A DNA stretch of 64,000 bases from Clostridia bacterium (GCA_017517325.1 JAFWZW010000010.1:124001-188000), one strand, 5' to 3'; positions 25,560 to 34,280 are shown, numbered from the stretch's first letter. Translations and numbers: made by a program. The notes: generated from the letters alone by a model not told the origin.

Positions 25560-26003
25560 ATGAAACAACACCTCAGAACGATCTTCACCCTTGCCCTGGC
25601 ACTTTGCTTGCTGGTCGTTCCCTTTTCCCTTTCCGTCAGCGCCGCCCTGCCGGAAGACAACGGCGTTATGCCTTGCTATAATAATACGTTTGGAACAGAT
25701 TCTTCCGCCAACATCGACGGCATCGGCAAGATCTCCGTTGCTTTTTCCTATGACGGCTATGAAGGTGTGACAACCCACGCAAATATCGACATTAAAATTG
25801 AAAAGAGAACCCTGGGCATCTTCTGGTCCGATACGGATATGAATTGGAACCAAACCTACTATAGTGTTTCCAAGAGCGGCGAACGGAATTTTCTGGTTCC
25901 CAGCACCGGCACCTTCCGCGTGACCCTTACCTACACCATCTACGGCTCCGGCGGTGCTGCGGACGTGGTCACCTATCAGCAGGAGCTTACCTATAACCCC
26001 TGA
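25560..26003 (+). CDS. Small secreted protein of the ECF regulon, 147 aa
   Basis: A signal peptide with a hydrophobic core (TLALALCLLVVPFSLSVSA) and a VSA-A cleavage site leaves a mature part of about 115 residues, rich in Thr, Tyr and Gly and likely all-beta. No family recognised. The ATG at 25560 follows AAGGAG by 9 bases; a longer frame from 25497 begins inside the promoter. Its promoter matches that of the nearby sigma gene, so it is a probable output of that signalling system. Confidence 0.75.
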   Translation: MKQHLRTIFTLALALCLLVVPFSLSVSAALPEDNGVMPCYNNTFGTDSSANIDGIGKISVAFSYDGYEGVTTHANIDIKIEKRTLGIFWSDTDMNWNQTYYSVSKSGERNFLVPSTGTFRVTLTYTIYGSGGAADVVTYQQELTYNP

Positions 26004-26047
26004 ACGGCTTAAAATCCTTCAAAAATATAAAACCTCTACAAAAAAAG

Positions 26048-26071
26048 GCGGCACACGAAATCGTGTGCCGC
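26048..26071 (-). terminator. Terminator of the ECF sigma / DUF4367 operon
   Basis: On the minus strand, an 11-bp stem GCGGCACACGA/TCGTGTGCCGC with a 2-base centre and a T-run after it. Confidence 0.85.
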
Positions 26072-26083
26072 TAAACGTTTTGC

Positions 26084-26743
26084 TTACGATGCAACCCCTG
26101 CAATCATAGCGAAGATGGCTTCGTTACTTACGTCACCATGTACCAAAACATCAAATCTATAACCATTCTGTAACCAGGTAAAACTCAAAACCTCACTGCT
26201 TTCCAAAAACAAAACCTCGCGACTTCCTACCGTTTCTTCCAAAAAATCTCCCTTTTCTATATCACGAGTAAATTGTGAGTTCACAACCACTCTCTGGCGA
26301 AAAACAATTTTTCGACCCATATTATCTTCATAAGTAATTTCAATGAATTGATCTTGCCGCTTACATACAGTTTCAATAAAACCGTCGGGAATGCTTTGGG
26401 AGCGATATTCCTTTTTAATGGAATCGGTGCCGCCCTGTTCCACGGTGGCGCTGGCGAAGGTATCGTAGATCTCAACGGCAAAGCGGGCAAGGGTCTTGCG
26501 CACCGCGGGAATACCGCAGGCGGTGGCAAGGAGCGCCGCCGCTAAGATCAGGGCAACCGCCACCCGTTTTCTCCGTGAATTGACCCATTCCCAGTAAAAG
26601 CGTTTTTGTTTGCGGAAGAGCTTTTCCATCCGCTTGAGAAAGGCAGGGGAAAAGCGATGATCGATCTCATCCTCTCGGGGAACGTTTTGAAACTCCTTGG
26701 AAACTACGGTGCGAAAGGCATCCTTCAATTCCGCTTTGGTCAT
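26084..26743 (-). CDS. DUF4367-type membrane protein, probable anti-sigma factor, 219 aa
   Basis: A cytoplasmic N-terminal 60 residues, a single membrane helix at 61-80 (VAVALILAAALLATACGIP) and an extracellular beta-rich domain with the DUF4367-like end FTWLQNGYRFDVLVHGDVS. This plan and its place right behind an ECF sigma gene (TAATG overlap at 26743) fit a membrane anti-sigma factor that senses an outside signal. The sequestration role is inferred from arrangement; no zinc-binding anti-sigma motif is seen. Confidence 0.75.
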   Translation of the reverse strand: MTKAELKDAFRTVVSKEFQNVPREDEIDHRFSPAFLKRMEKLFRKQKRFYWEWVNSRRKRVAVALILAAALLATACGIPAVRKTLARFAVEIYDTFASATVEQGGTDSIKKEYRSQSIPDGFIETVCKRQDQFIEITYEDNMGRKIVFRQRVVVNSQFTRDIEKGDFLEETVGSREVLFLESSEVLSFTWLQNGYRFDVLVHGDVSNEAIFAMIAGVAS

Positions 26744-27306
26744 TACCGATCCTGCCCCCTTTTTTCAGTCAAAGCGGAAAGAAGCGCCTTCTTTCCCCTG
26801 ACCAATTGCTGCTTGGTTGCCGATACCGATTGAAAAAGAAGCGATGCGGTTTCGGGAATGGTCTTTTCCAAAACGAAATGATAATAAAGAGCGTCGCGGT
26901 ACTTCTCATTCAGATCTTCAATGGCGCGAAGCACGTCTTCATATTCCATTTTATCGCAGATCAGATCAACAAATCCGTCATCGGAGAGAAATTCACGCTC
27001 TCCCCGGCTGATAGATTCAAGGGAAAGTGCACGGCCTCTTGTTCGGCCCAACATATTCAGCGCCGTATTTTTCGTTGCTTTTAACAGGTAGTTTCGCAGG
27101 TCATCCCCTTTTAAGGTACGAACCAGATCAAAATTGCAGGTTGCGATCCGCTCAAACACGGTACTGACCGCATCCTCAGCATCATCTTGATTGCGTAAAT
27201 AGGATTCTGCCAACGAATACATCTGCTTGGAATAGGAATGAAACATATCCGCAAACAGCGTCTTATCATCGTCATCATCCAGATAGGCTAAAAGATAAAC
27301 TAACAT
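26743..27306 (-). CDS. ECF-type RNA polymerase sigma factor, 187 aa
   Basis: Region 2 (FHSYSKQMYSLAESYLRNQD, then DAEDAVSTVFERI) and region 4 (EKYRDALYYHFVLEKTIPET followed by QSVSATKQQLVRGKKAL) are present, with nothing else, as in group 4 sigma factors. It is translationally coupled to the DUF4367 gene. The start at 27306 follows AGGAG by 5 bases. A promoter of the TGTAACC/TGTTGTATA type lies 30 bases upstream, suggesting autoregulation. Confidence 0.85.
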   Translation of the reverse strand: MLVYLLAYLDDDDDKTLFADMFHSYSKQMYSLAESYLRNQDDAEDAVSTVFERIATCNFDLVRTLKGDDLRNYLLKATKNTALNMLGRTRGRALSLESISRGEREFLSDDGFVDLICDKMEYEDVLRAIEDLNEKYRDALYYHFVLEKTIPETASLLFQSVSATKQQLVRGKKALLSALTEKRGQDR

Positions 27307-27335
27307 ATCGGCTCCTGTTTACTTTGCTCACCGTA

Positions 27336-27368
27336 TATACAACAGATCACAAGCACCCATCGGTTACA
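27336..27368 (-). promoter_or_regulatory. ECF-type promoter B (sigma gene)
   Basis: On the minus strand, TGTAACC (27362-27368) and TGTTGTATA (27336-27344), 17 bases apart. Confidence 0.72.
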
Positions 27369-27415
27369 AATTTCTACAAAATCAGCAAATTTATTTTGAT
27401 TTGGGGCAATATAGC

Positions 27416-27466
27416 AATGAAGCTCTGCCTGATATTGCTTTTTCTTGCACAGGCAGAGCCTTCATT
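27416..27466. repeat. Long imperfect inverted repeat after the three-domain gene
   Basis: AATGAAGCTCTGCCTG (27416-27431) pairs with CAGGCAGAGCCTTCATT (27450-27466), with a single unpaired base and an 18-base loop. No T-run follows on the minus strand. It may stabilise or stop the transcript of the gene ending at 27478. Confidence 0.55.
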
Positions 27467-27477
27467 CCACTTTTATT

Positions 27478-30400
27478 TTATTTTAATTTACCTGTATAAG
27501 CGATGAGCTTTTCACCGTTATAAAGCTGGCAGGTAACGGTGAGAGTCTTGCCCTTGTGGGCGGCAATTTCCTCCACCGGCAGGATCTCCTTCAGGGCAAA
27601 TTCCTTGTTAAAGAAATTGGGGGAACGGAAGATCCACTCTTCCTTGCCCTCCGCGTCGGAAGCGGTAACGAATACGTCGGAAATGGGGAAGTTGGCAGTC
27701 AGGGTCAGCCCCGTCATATCTTCTGCGGAAAGGGCATCCTGTTCCGTATTCAGCTTCACCCATCCCTCCTCTACCTCCTTGGTGCCGATAAATTCAGCAA
27801 AGGTAAAGGGAATGTAGTACGTATCAAAAAGCTCCTTAAAGGTGTACTTAATATCCACACAGCCTTGGGCGGTGTAGTGGCTTCCGTCAGGGAACTTGCG
27901 AATGTTATTGGAGTGAGTGGCAAAGCACCCCTGCTCGGTCATCAGGGTATAGCTCTTTTCTCCGTCAATGGTGCCGTCTTCCTTTCTCACCACCGTGGGA
28001 TAGGCGGAATTCATACGCACGTGTCCGCCGCTGACCACACCGTCTGCAGGGAGCATCAGGGCGTAGGATTCGAACATGGTCTGCTCACCGTTTTCCTGCA
28101 CCACGTTCTTGGGGCTATAGTTGCGATCCTGACCCTTTTTGATACGGGGGAAGATCGTCAAACTCTTATCGTAGGTATAGGGGCCCACGGCAATAAAGCC
28201 GTTTTTCTCCGTCATGGTATTGGTATAGGCAAAGCTTGCGGAGTTGACCACGCGGCTCCAGGAGGTACCCACACCGCCGGAGCAGGCGTTACCGAAGTAT
28301 CGGGAATTGCTCACGCCCACCTTGGCACCGTCTATCTCGCCCGTTACGGGATCCATCGCCTCCACGATGCGGTAAAGGTTGCCGGAGCCTGCCGTCACGT
28401 AAGGCAGACCGCCGTGTACCATTCCCTTTGCAAGAGGGCGGGGCCTTTTGCCGCTTACGATCACGTAATGAACGGTCTCGCTGAGGGTATGGGGGAACTG
28501 GCATTGCAGCTTCATATAGTCCAAACAGATCTGGCGCAGGCGCAGAGAGCGCATACCGGGCTTTGCAATGGGGATCCGATCCAGCTGCTCCTTAAGGTTG
28601 AAGCTTTCGGGCACCTCGGTAGCGGTGGCGCCCTTACCGGGGAGAATGTGGCAAACGAAGGCGTCGTACCCCTTCAGTCTCTCGCCGTTGAAGACCTGAA
28701 ATTCAATATTCAATTTATAGGGGGCCTCGGTAGGTGCCAGGCGGAATTTCATTTCCACCAAAGGCAGGATCCGCTTCAGCGCCACGTTATAGACCGCGTA
28801 GGTAGAAGCGCGCCATACCCCGTCCATCACCACCTTGCCGTTGACGTCGGTAATGGTATAGAAGGCGTCGGACATGGGATAATTAAAGTTGATCTCGATC
28901 TCCTCTAATTCCTCCGCGTTACAGCAAAGCTTGCGGATATTGGGCAGAGCCATTGCCTTCTGCACCGGTGCTTCACCCAAAAACTCCTTAAAGGTAATGG
29001 GCAGATACCCAACCTTGAACAGATCGCAGAATTTTTCGGGAACGTCACTGGCACCCTGAATAAAGTAGTGGTCGCCGTTTTCCGTTCTTCTTACGTAATA
29101 GGGGGAAACGCACGCCATTCCCTGCTCGGTGTAGCAAACGTAGCTCTTTTCGCCGTTGATGGTGCCGTCTTCATTTCTCACCACCACGGGCTCTCTTGCG
29201 GCCATACGCACGTGCCCGGGGCAAACCAGACCGTCAGCGGGCTTTAAGAGGGCGTAGGATTCGTACATCACCTGCTCGCCGTTGGCGCGGCAGACCTTTC
29301 TGCAGTTGAATCTCTGCTCGTTTTTAAAGCTTTTCAGGGTCTTATCATAGGTATAGGGACCCACGTTCACGTAGCCTCTGGCCTGGGTCATATCCCCGGT
29401 GGAGACCATACGGGCAGAGGTGATACATCTGGACCAAGCGGTGGAAACGCCGCCGGAGCAGGCGTAACCGAAAATGCGCTTTTCTTTGCCCAATTCGGTC
29501 ATATCCACGTACCCCGTTTCGGGATCGTAATACTCCAACCAGCGGTAAATAGTACCGGAGCCGATGTTCACGTAGGGAATGCCCGCGTGCACCTCGTCCT
29601 TCTTAAAATAGACCTTGTGATCCTGGCGATCCACCCAATAATTCAGGTCCTCCTTCAGCTTATAGGGGAAGGAACCCTGCAGGGTAAGGAAATCCAGACA
29701 GATCTTTCGCAGTTCATCGGGGCTCATTCCCTCTTTGGCAATGGGAATGGCCTTCAGCCGTGCCGCCAGATCCAGTTGATCTGCGGGAATTTCGGTAGCG
29801 GGCTTGCCGGGGCAAAGAGTGCCCATAAAGCCGGACCAGCTTCCCTTCAGCGCACCGTTGAACAGCTGAAATTTTACCTCCAGCGTATTTTCCCCGGTAA
29901 CGAAGGGCTCCAGCTCGGAGAGCTTGAGGATATCCCTCAAAGCCAGCGTATAGGTCAGGTGATCCGCACAGCGGTATACGTCCTTGTAGAGAAGCTCACC
30001 CTCTCTGGTCTTCACCTCAATGAAGGCGTCGGAGATGGGGTAGTTGGCGGTAAGCTCGATCTCCTTGAGCTTTTCCGTATCAAAAACAGGGCAAAGAATG
30101 CCGTTGGTGCGCACCACGGGCTTGGCCCATTTGGCCTCGCCCAAAAATTCCTTAAAGGTAAAGGGAAGGTAGTGCCCGTCAAAGAGGGTCTTGAAATCCA
30201 CCTTGACGTCAATGCCGCCCTGAACGGAAACAGGGGTGCCGTCCTCCTGGAGAATGCGGGTATCAGAGGGGTCGGCCGCCTGATCCATATAAAGGATATA
30301 GCTCTTTTCTCCGTCGATCTCCCCCGCATCACCGCGCTCCACTTGAACATGGGAAACCATTCTCACGTGGCCGCGGCTGTGTACGCCGTCGGCAGGCTTT

Positions 30401-30990
30401 AAGCACGCATAGCTCTCGTACATTTTTTCCCTGCCCATTTCAAGGCAGATTTCGTCAGCGGTATAATCACCTTCGGCGGGATCACCCTCCATAAAAAGGG
30501 GAAGCTCCTTCATATAGGTATAGGGGCCCACGCTCACGTAGCCATGAAGCTGGGTCATACCCAAGGCATAGGCCATTCTGGCAGAAGAAATGCATCTTGC
30601 CCAGGCAATGCACGCCGCGGCAGAGCTGTCGTTTCCGAAATAGCGGGGATCCATCTTTTCAAATTCGGAGAGATCCACCTTTCCCGTTTCGTGGTCGTAA
30701 AACTCCATCATACGGTAAATGCTGCCAGATCCTTTGACTGCGTAAGGCACGCCCGCGTAAACCGTATCGGGAGTAAATTTCACGGAGCGCTTTTCGCTCT
30801 CCGAGGTATAGCTGTATTCACGGGCGGGGGTCCAGCGGAAGGAAAGCTGGAGACGCATAAAATCAAGACAGATCTTTCTCATCTCCTCGGGGGGGGTCAA
30901 GGCATTGGCGGCGGGAAACTTTTTCCATTCATCAGCACCGAGAGGGGGCATCACGCGCACGCCTGCGCCTTTTAATTCGGAACGATCCAT
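27478..30990 (-). CDS. Three-domain NlpC/P60-like protein, 1170 aa, no signal peptide
   Basis: Three copies of the domain seen in the two lipoproteins follow each other: about residues 25-410, 425-800 and 825-1170. Copies 2 and 3 keep ACSG, GHVRM and the later EQ pair. Copy 1 has FGNDSSA where the others have the ACSG cysteine, so Ser122 replaces the presumed nucleophile, while His208 remains. Each copy ends with the TANYPISDAF beta-domain. The N-terminus (MDRSELKGAG) is hydrophilic, so this version should stay in the cytoplasm or leave by another route. The ATG at 30990 has AAGGAG 7 bases before it. Confidence 0.78.
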   Translation of the reverse strand: MDRSELKGAGVRVMPPLGADEWKKFPAANALTPPEEMRKICLDFMRLQLSFRWTPAREYSYTSESEKRSVKFTPDTVYAGVPYAVKGSGSIYRMMEFYDHETGKVDLSEFEKMDPRYFGNDSSAAACIAWARCISSARMAYALGMTQLHGYVSVGPYTYMKELPLFMEGDPAEGDYTADEICLEMGREKMYESYACLKPADGVHSRGHVRMVSHVQVERGDAGEIDGEKSYILYMDQAADPSDTRILQEDGTPVSVQGGIDVKVDFKTLFDGHYLPFTFKEFLGEAKWAKPVVRTNGILCPVFDTEKLKEIELTANYPISDAFIEVKTREGELLYKDVYRCADHLTYTLALRDILKLSELEPFVTGENTLEVKFQLFNGALKGSWSGFMGTLCPGKPATEIPADQLDLAARLKAIPIAKEGMSPDELRKICLDFLTLQGSFPYKLKEDLNYWVDRQDHKVYFKKDEVHAGIPYVNIGSGTIYRWLEYYDPETGYVDMTELGKEKRIFGYACSGGVSTAWSRCITSARMVSTGDMTQARGYVNVGPYTYDKTLKSFKNEQRFNCRKVCRANGEQVMYESYALLKPADGLVCPGHVRMAAREPVVVRNEDGTINGEKSYVCYTEQGMACVSPYYVRRTENGDHYFIQGASDVPEKFCDLFKVGYLPITFKEFLGEAPVQKAMALPNIRKLCCNAEELEEIEINFNYPMSDAFYTITDVNGKVVMDGVWRASTYAVYNVALKRILPLVEMKFRLAPTEAPYKLNIEFQVFNGERLKGYDAFVCHILPGKGATATEVPESFNLKEQLDRIPIAKPGMRSLRLRQICLDYMKLQCQFPHTLSETVHYVIVSGKRPRPLAKGMVHGGLPYVTAGSGNLYRIVEAMDPVTGEIDGAKVGVSNSRYFGNACSGGVGTSWSRVVNSASFAYTNTMTEKNGFIAVGPYTYDKSLTIFPRIKKGQDRNYSPKNVVQENGEQTMFESYALMLPADGVVSGGHVRMNSAYPTVVRKEDGTIDGEKSYTLMTEQGCFATHSNNIRKFPDGSHYTAQGCVDIKYTFKELFDTYYIPFTFAEFIGTKEVEEGWVKLNTEQDALSAEDMTGLTLTANFPISDVFVTASDAEGKEEWIFRSPNFFNKEFALKEILPVEEIAAHKGKTLTVTCQLYNGEKLIAYTGKLK

Positions 30991-31158
30991 ATTCATTCTC
31001 CTTTTTTGTAAAGCAATGCAAGAGAGCATCTTATGGTGCCATTCTGCCATTCCGCAAAGTAAAAGTAAATGGATTTTTTAATGTTATCTTCACAAAATAA
31101 TTCTTTTGTTTTGTGCTAATTTCAACTCTTTCCTTTTCCGTTTCTTTTTTTGCACAAA

Positions 31159-31185
31159 AAAAGAACTTCGTGGTGAAGTTCTTTT
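31159..31185 (-). terminator. Terminator of the queG-like gene
   Basis: On the minus strand, stem GAACTTC/GAAGTTC with flanking A/T pairs, then seven T. Confidence 0.8.
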
Positions 31186-31982
31186 CAGTCTTTTTTGTTT
31201 TCGATGTTCCGAAGCAGAACCCTTCGCCCCCGCCAGGAATAGGCACGGGTGAGAAATTCCCCCTTGGGGGCAAGGGCGGCATCCTCCGTCAGCTCCCTTA
31301 CGTGTCCCTCACGGAAAAAGGGAATGGGGGTCTCCTCTGCATTTTCATTATAAGGGCAGGAGAGCTGGCAAAGGTCACAGCCCCATTTACAGGTAGCCGC
31401 CGAAAGGAGCGCTTCCTCTTCGGGGGTCAATTCCTTCTTTTGGGTAATGAGGGAAAGGCAACGGGTGCGCTGCGGGTCGGTCACGGCACCGGTGGGGCAG
31501 GCCTTCAGACAAGCGCCGCACCCCATACAGGCTTCCGCCGCCACGGGCTCCTGCGGCAAGATCCCCTCGGTAAGGAAAAATTCACCGATGAAAAACCAAG
31601 AGCCGTAGCGCTCGTTCAGCACCACGCCGTTTTCTCCTTGCACCCCAAGCCCCGCCGCCAGCGCCGCCTCCCGCTCACGAATGGGGGAGGAATCGGTAAA
31701 GCCGCAAAATCGAATATGGGGGGCCCTCTTTTCAAGGTAATCGGCGAATCGTGCGGAAAGTTCCCGCAGGTACAGGTGATAATCCCTTGGCTGCGCGTAA
31801 ACGGAGAGGCTCGTGGTCCTCTGCCCTGCAAAATAAGGGATGAGAAAGATCACCGCGCTTTCCACCTTTCCAATGCTCTCTTCCATTCTTCGGAATTTTT
31901 TTTCATCCCACAGGGAAAGAGCGGAAACGGGCAGCTCACGGTAGCAAAAGATCTGCTCCGCATCAAAAAATTCCTTCAGCAT
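31185..31982 (-). CDS. queG: Epoxyqueuosine reductase QueG-like, 265 aa
   Basis: The C-terminal half holds two 4Fe-4S motifs: CMGCGACLKACPTGAV, and CKWGCDLCQLSCPYN with an earlier single Cys (RCLSL). The N-terminal half has the cobalamin-binding QueG fold (VYAQPRDYHLYLRELS, GFTDSSPIREREAA). The enzyme reduces epoxyqueuosine to queuosine in tRNA. The protein is short, lacking the C-terminal HEAT-like repeats of longer members, as is common in Firmicutes. The start at 31982 follows GAAGGAGGGG. Confidence 0.85.
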   Translation of the reverse strand: MLKEFFDAEQIFCYRELPVSALSLWDEKKFRRMEESIGKVESAVIFLIPYFAGQRTTSLSVYAQPRDYHLYLRELSARFADYLEKRAPHIRFCGFTDSSPIREREAALAAGLGVQGENGVVLNERYGSWFFIGEFFLTEGILPQEPVAAEACMGCGACLKACPTGAVTDPQRTRCLSLITQKKELTPEEEALLSAATCKWGCDLCQLSCPYNENAEETPIPFFREGHVRELTEDAALAPKGEFLTRAYSWRGRRVLLRNIENKKD

Positions 31983-32032
31983 CAAAACCCCTCCTTCCTC
32001 CACAGTTTAGCAAAAACGGCGCAAAGCGTCAA

Positions 32033-33403
32033 TCATTTTTTGAAAAAACCGTAGTAGCCTCGCTGACCCTTTTCCTTTCCGAAAAATTCCGCGCGCAGAT
32101 CCCGTACCACGGGCTTTTCCTCCTTCAGATCCCCCGGCAGAAAGGGCAAGGAGGAGAGTCCGTAGCGCAGTGCGTCGGGCGCGTGGGTGTATTCGTGAGG
32201 GGTCAGGGCGGCGTCCTCCGTTTTCACGGGATCAAAGGTTAGGCGGGGCAGGGTTCGCAAAAGGTTGCGGCATTGGGGGAAGATCCCCAGATAAGCGCCC
32301 TCGCCGCTCTCGGCACGCAGAAATTCACGTACCCGCCGCCATCCGGGAATACGGGCGTTATCCGCAGGGGTAAGCCCCCGCAGCCCCCCTTGAGAGAGAA
32401 TGTCAAAGCCGCTTTTACCCCCCTCCTGCCTGCGCCCCGCAAGATCGGGGGAGGCGGTAAGGTAGCGAAGCTCTTCCCCCTCCGAGCGGGCGCGGATCTC
32501 CTTTGCCGCTTGAGACAACACCAGATCCGGCTCGTTAAATTCCCGATAGACCACAAGGCGGCTACGGTCAGGGGGGTAGGCAAACCAAAGGCAGGCGGTC
32601 ATATCCAGCCCGTAGTCCATAGCGGCAAAGCGGTGCCAGTCAGCGGGGATCTCAAAGGGTACGATCTCGTGGCGGGCGCGGTCGAATTCCGTAAAATACT
32701 GCCCCTCGAATACGTCCCAGTCTCCGTCCAGCATTGCGCGGCGGCGCAGGGGCGGCAGGCTCTCAAGGGTTCTGACGTATTCGGGGTTTTCCTTTAAAAG
32801 ATAACGGTTGTCGTAAACGGTGGAGGGAATAAAAACGTAATCCTCCGCTACCTCTCCCCCTCTATAGTCTCGGTCAATAAAAAGCCGCTTCACCCAGGCG
32901 TGCCCCACCCCGCCGGGGTTGCAGGTAAAATACATTCTCGGTGTAAAATTCTCCTGCATTTGCCCCGCAAGGCGGCAGCACTCGGTCATAGCGTAGTACT
33001 GGCTTTCCGTAAACTGGGTAGCCTCCTCCATTCCGATGACCTCGTAGGCCTGCCCCTGATATTGGAGTGCATCCCCCTCCTCGCTGAGATACCCCAGCTT
33101 GATGCGGCTTCCCCCGGGGAACAGAAATTCCTTGGTGGAATCCTTATAGGTGGCAATGCCGTAAAGCCAGCGGCGCAAGGGATTGATGTGGTTCTCCCGC
33201 AGCTCGGGAAAGGTACGGCGGAGTAGCAGGATCTGAATGCCCGGGTATCGCAAGGCTAAAAGCACAAGCTTTGCCCGCATGGCAAAGCTCTTACCTCCGC
33301 CGCGGGCACCGCCGTAGGCAATGCGGCGGGCTTTGGCGCGAAAAAAATCCTCCTGAGGAGGAAAGGGGTGTAAGGACGAAAGCAATTTTTCTACAGGTTT
33401 CAT
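32033..33403 (-). CDS. terL: Phage terminase large subunit, 456 aa
   Basis: The ATPase part has Walker A GGARGGGKS near residue 31, Walker B with YEVIGMEEA near 120, and the coupling motif YFTCNPGG. The nuclease part starts with AAMDYGLDMTACLWF near 250 and ends with ALRYGLSSL. All parts of a packaging motor are present, so it looks intact. ATG at 33403 is chosen; the extra 16 codons from a GTG at 33451 overlap the thiamine promoter. Its upstream region is taken up by that divergent promoter and it has only a weak ribosome site. No portal or capsid gene is next to it. Confidence 0.88.
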   Translation of the reverse strand: MKPVEKLLSSLHPFPPQEDFFRAKARRIAYGGARGGGKSFAMRAKLVLLALRYPGIQILLLRRTFPELRENHINPLRRWLYGIATYKDSTKEFLFPGGSRIKLGYLSEEGDALQYQGQAYEVIGMEEATQFTESQYYAMTECCRLAGQMQENFTPRMYFTCNPGGVGHAWVKRLFIDRDYRGGEVAEDYVFIPSTVYDNRYLLKENPEYVRTLESLPPLRRRAMLDGDWDVFEGQYFTEFDRARHEIVPFEIPADWHRFAAMDYGLDMTACLWFAYPPDRSRLVVYREFNEPDLVLSQAAKEIRARSEGEELRYLTASPDLAGRRQEGGKSGFDILSQGGLRGLTPADNARIPGWRRVREFLRAESGEGAYLGIFPQCRNLLRTLPRLTFDPVKTEDAALTPHEYTHAPDALRYGLSSLPFLPGDLKEEKPVVRDLRAEFFGKEKGQRGYYGFFKK

Positions 33404-33410
33404 TTTTCTC

Positions 33411-33439
33411 TTGACAAACGGCACAAAACTGATTAAGAT
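33411..33439 (+). promoter_or_regulatory. Promoter of the thiamine cassette
   Basis: TTGACA (33411-33416) and TAAGAT (33434-33439), spacer 17 bp, 20-odd bases before the riboswitch. The -35 box is only 8 bases from the start codon of the divergent terL. Confidence 0.82.
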
Positions 33440-33460
33440 AAAAACACGCACATGGACGAA

Positions 33461-33536
33461 AACAGGGGTGCTACGGCTGAGATGCAGAAATGCAAACCCT
33501 TTAACCTGAAACGGATAATACCGGCGTAGGAAGTTT
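33461..33536 (+). promoter_or_regulatory. TPP riboswitch (THI box)
   Basis: The conserved parts can be read in order: ACAGGGGTGCTACGGCTGAG, CCCTTTAACCTGA and CGGATAATACCGGCGTAGGA. This RNA binds thiamine pyrophosphate. A terminator at 33560-33592 follows before the first gene, so control is probably by premature termination. Confidence 0.96.
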
Positions 33537-33559
33537 TTGATGAGAACCAGATTCTTGTT

Positions 33560-33592
33560 CGCACAGGACTTTCTCCTGTGCGAATTTTTATT
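33560..33592 (+). terminator. Riboswitch-controlled terminator
   Basis: Stem CGCACAGGA/TCCTGTGCG with loop CTTTC, then a run of T. It sits between the TPP aptamer and thiT. Confidence 0.88.
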
Positions 33593-33611
33593 CTAAGGAG
33601 TGTTTTTCCCA

Positions 33612-34268
33612 ATGCGTGAAAACAAAACGAAAAAACTGGTGACCTCTGCCATGCTCTTGGCTTTGGGCACCGCCATCTCCTTCGTTTCGGAGATGATCCC
33701 CTTTCTCAATCTGCCCTTCGGCGGCACCATCACCCTTGCCTCTCTTTTGCCTCTGGTGCTCATTTCCTGGATGTACGGCCTCCGTTGGGGTCTGGGTGCT
33801 GGCTTCGTGTATTCCCTTTTGCAAATGGCGGTGGGCTTTAAAACCGTTTCCGCTCTGTTCCTGCCCGATTCCGATTCCTATATGGGCTCCGTTTTCTTTG
33901 CTTTTTGCATTCTGCTTTTAGATTATATTCTGGCCTACACCTCCGTGGGGCTGGGGGGGATCTTCCGCAGTAAAATGAAAGCCGCTCCCGCCCTGATCTG
34001 GGGAAGCGTGTTCGCCCTCTCCCTTTGCTATCTGTTCCACGTGCTTTCAGGAGCCATTTTCTACGGTGCCTGGGCAGAGTGGTTCTTTACCGACAGTGCC
34101 GCCAAAAGCTTCGCCTTCTCCGCTTGGGTGATGGAAACCTTTACGGGCGCAGGCCTTGCCACCGTTTATTCCCTTGTTTATAACGGCTGCTATATGCTGC
34201 CGGAGATCGTCATTACCGCCCTGGCTGCAGGCTCCGTTTCGCGGATCCCGGGGCTGAAAAAAATCTGA
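33612..34268 (+). CDS. thiT: Thiamine ECF-transporter substrate protein ThiT, 218 aa
   Basis: Six membrane helices, with the N-terminal LVTSAMLLALGTAISFVSEM that binds the shared transporter helix (alanine-rich AxxxA type) and the family blocks LLPLVLISWMYGLRWG, GFVYSLLQM and YLFHVLSGAIFYG. ThiT binds thiamine and docks onto the EcfAA'T module, which is not in this window. The ATG at 33612 is used; a GTG at 33600 would overlap the AAGGAG ribosome site. The TPP riboswitch upstream confirms the substrate. Confidence 0.93.
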   Translation: MRENKTKKLVTSAMLLALGTAISFVSEMIPFLNLPFGGTITLASLLPLVLISWMYGLRWGLGAGFVYSLLQMAVGFKTVSALFLPDSDSYMGSVFFAFCILLLDYILAYTSVGLGGIFRSKMKAAPALIWGSVFALSLCYLFHVLSGAIFYGAWAEWFFTDSAAKSFAFSAWVMETFTGAGLATVYSLVYNGCYMLPEIVITALAAGSVSRIPGLKKI

Positions 34269-34280
34269 AAGGATCACCCT

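Noticed and set aside
33404..33451. GTG start adding 16 residues to TerL
   Set aside because: The added residues are hydrophobic, unlike terminase N-termini, and would overlap the divergent thiamine promoter.
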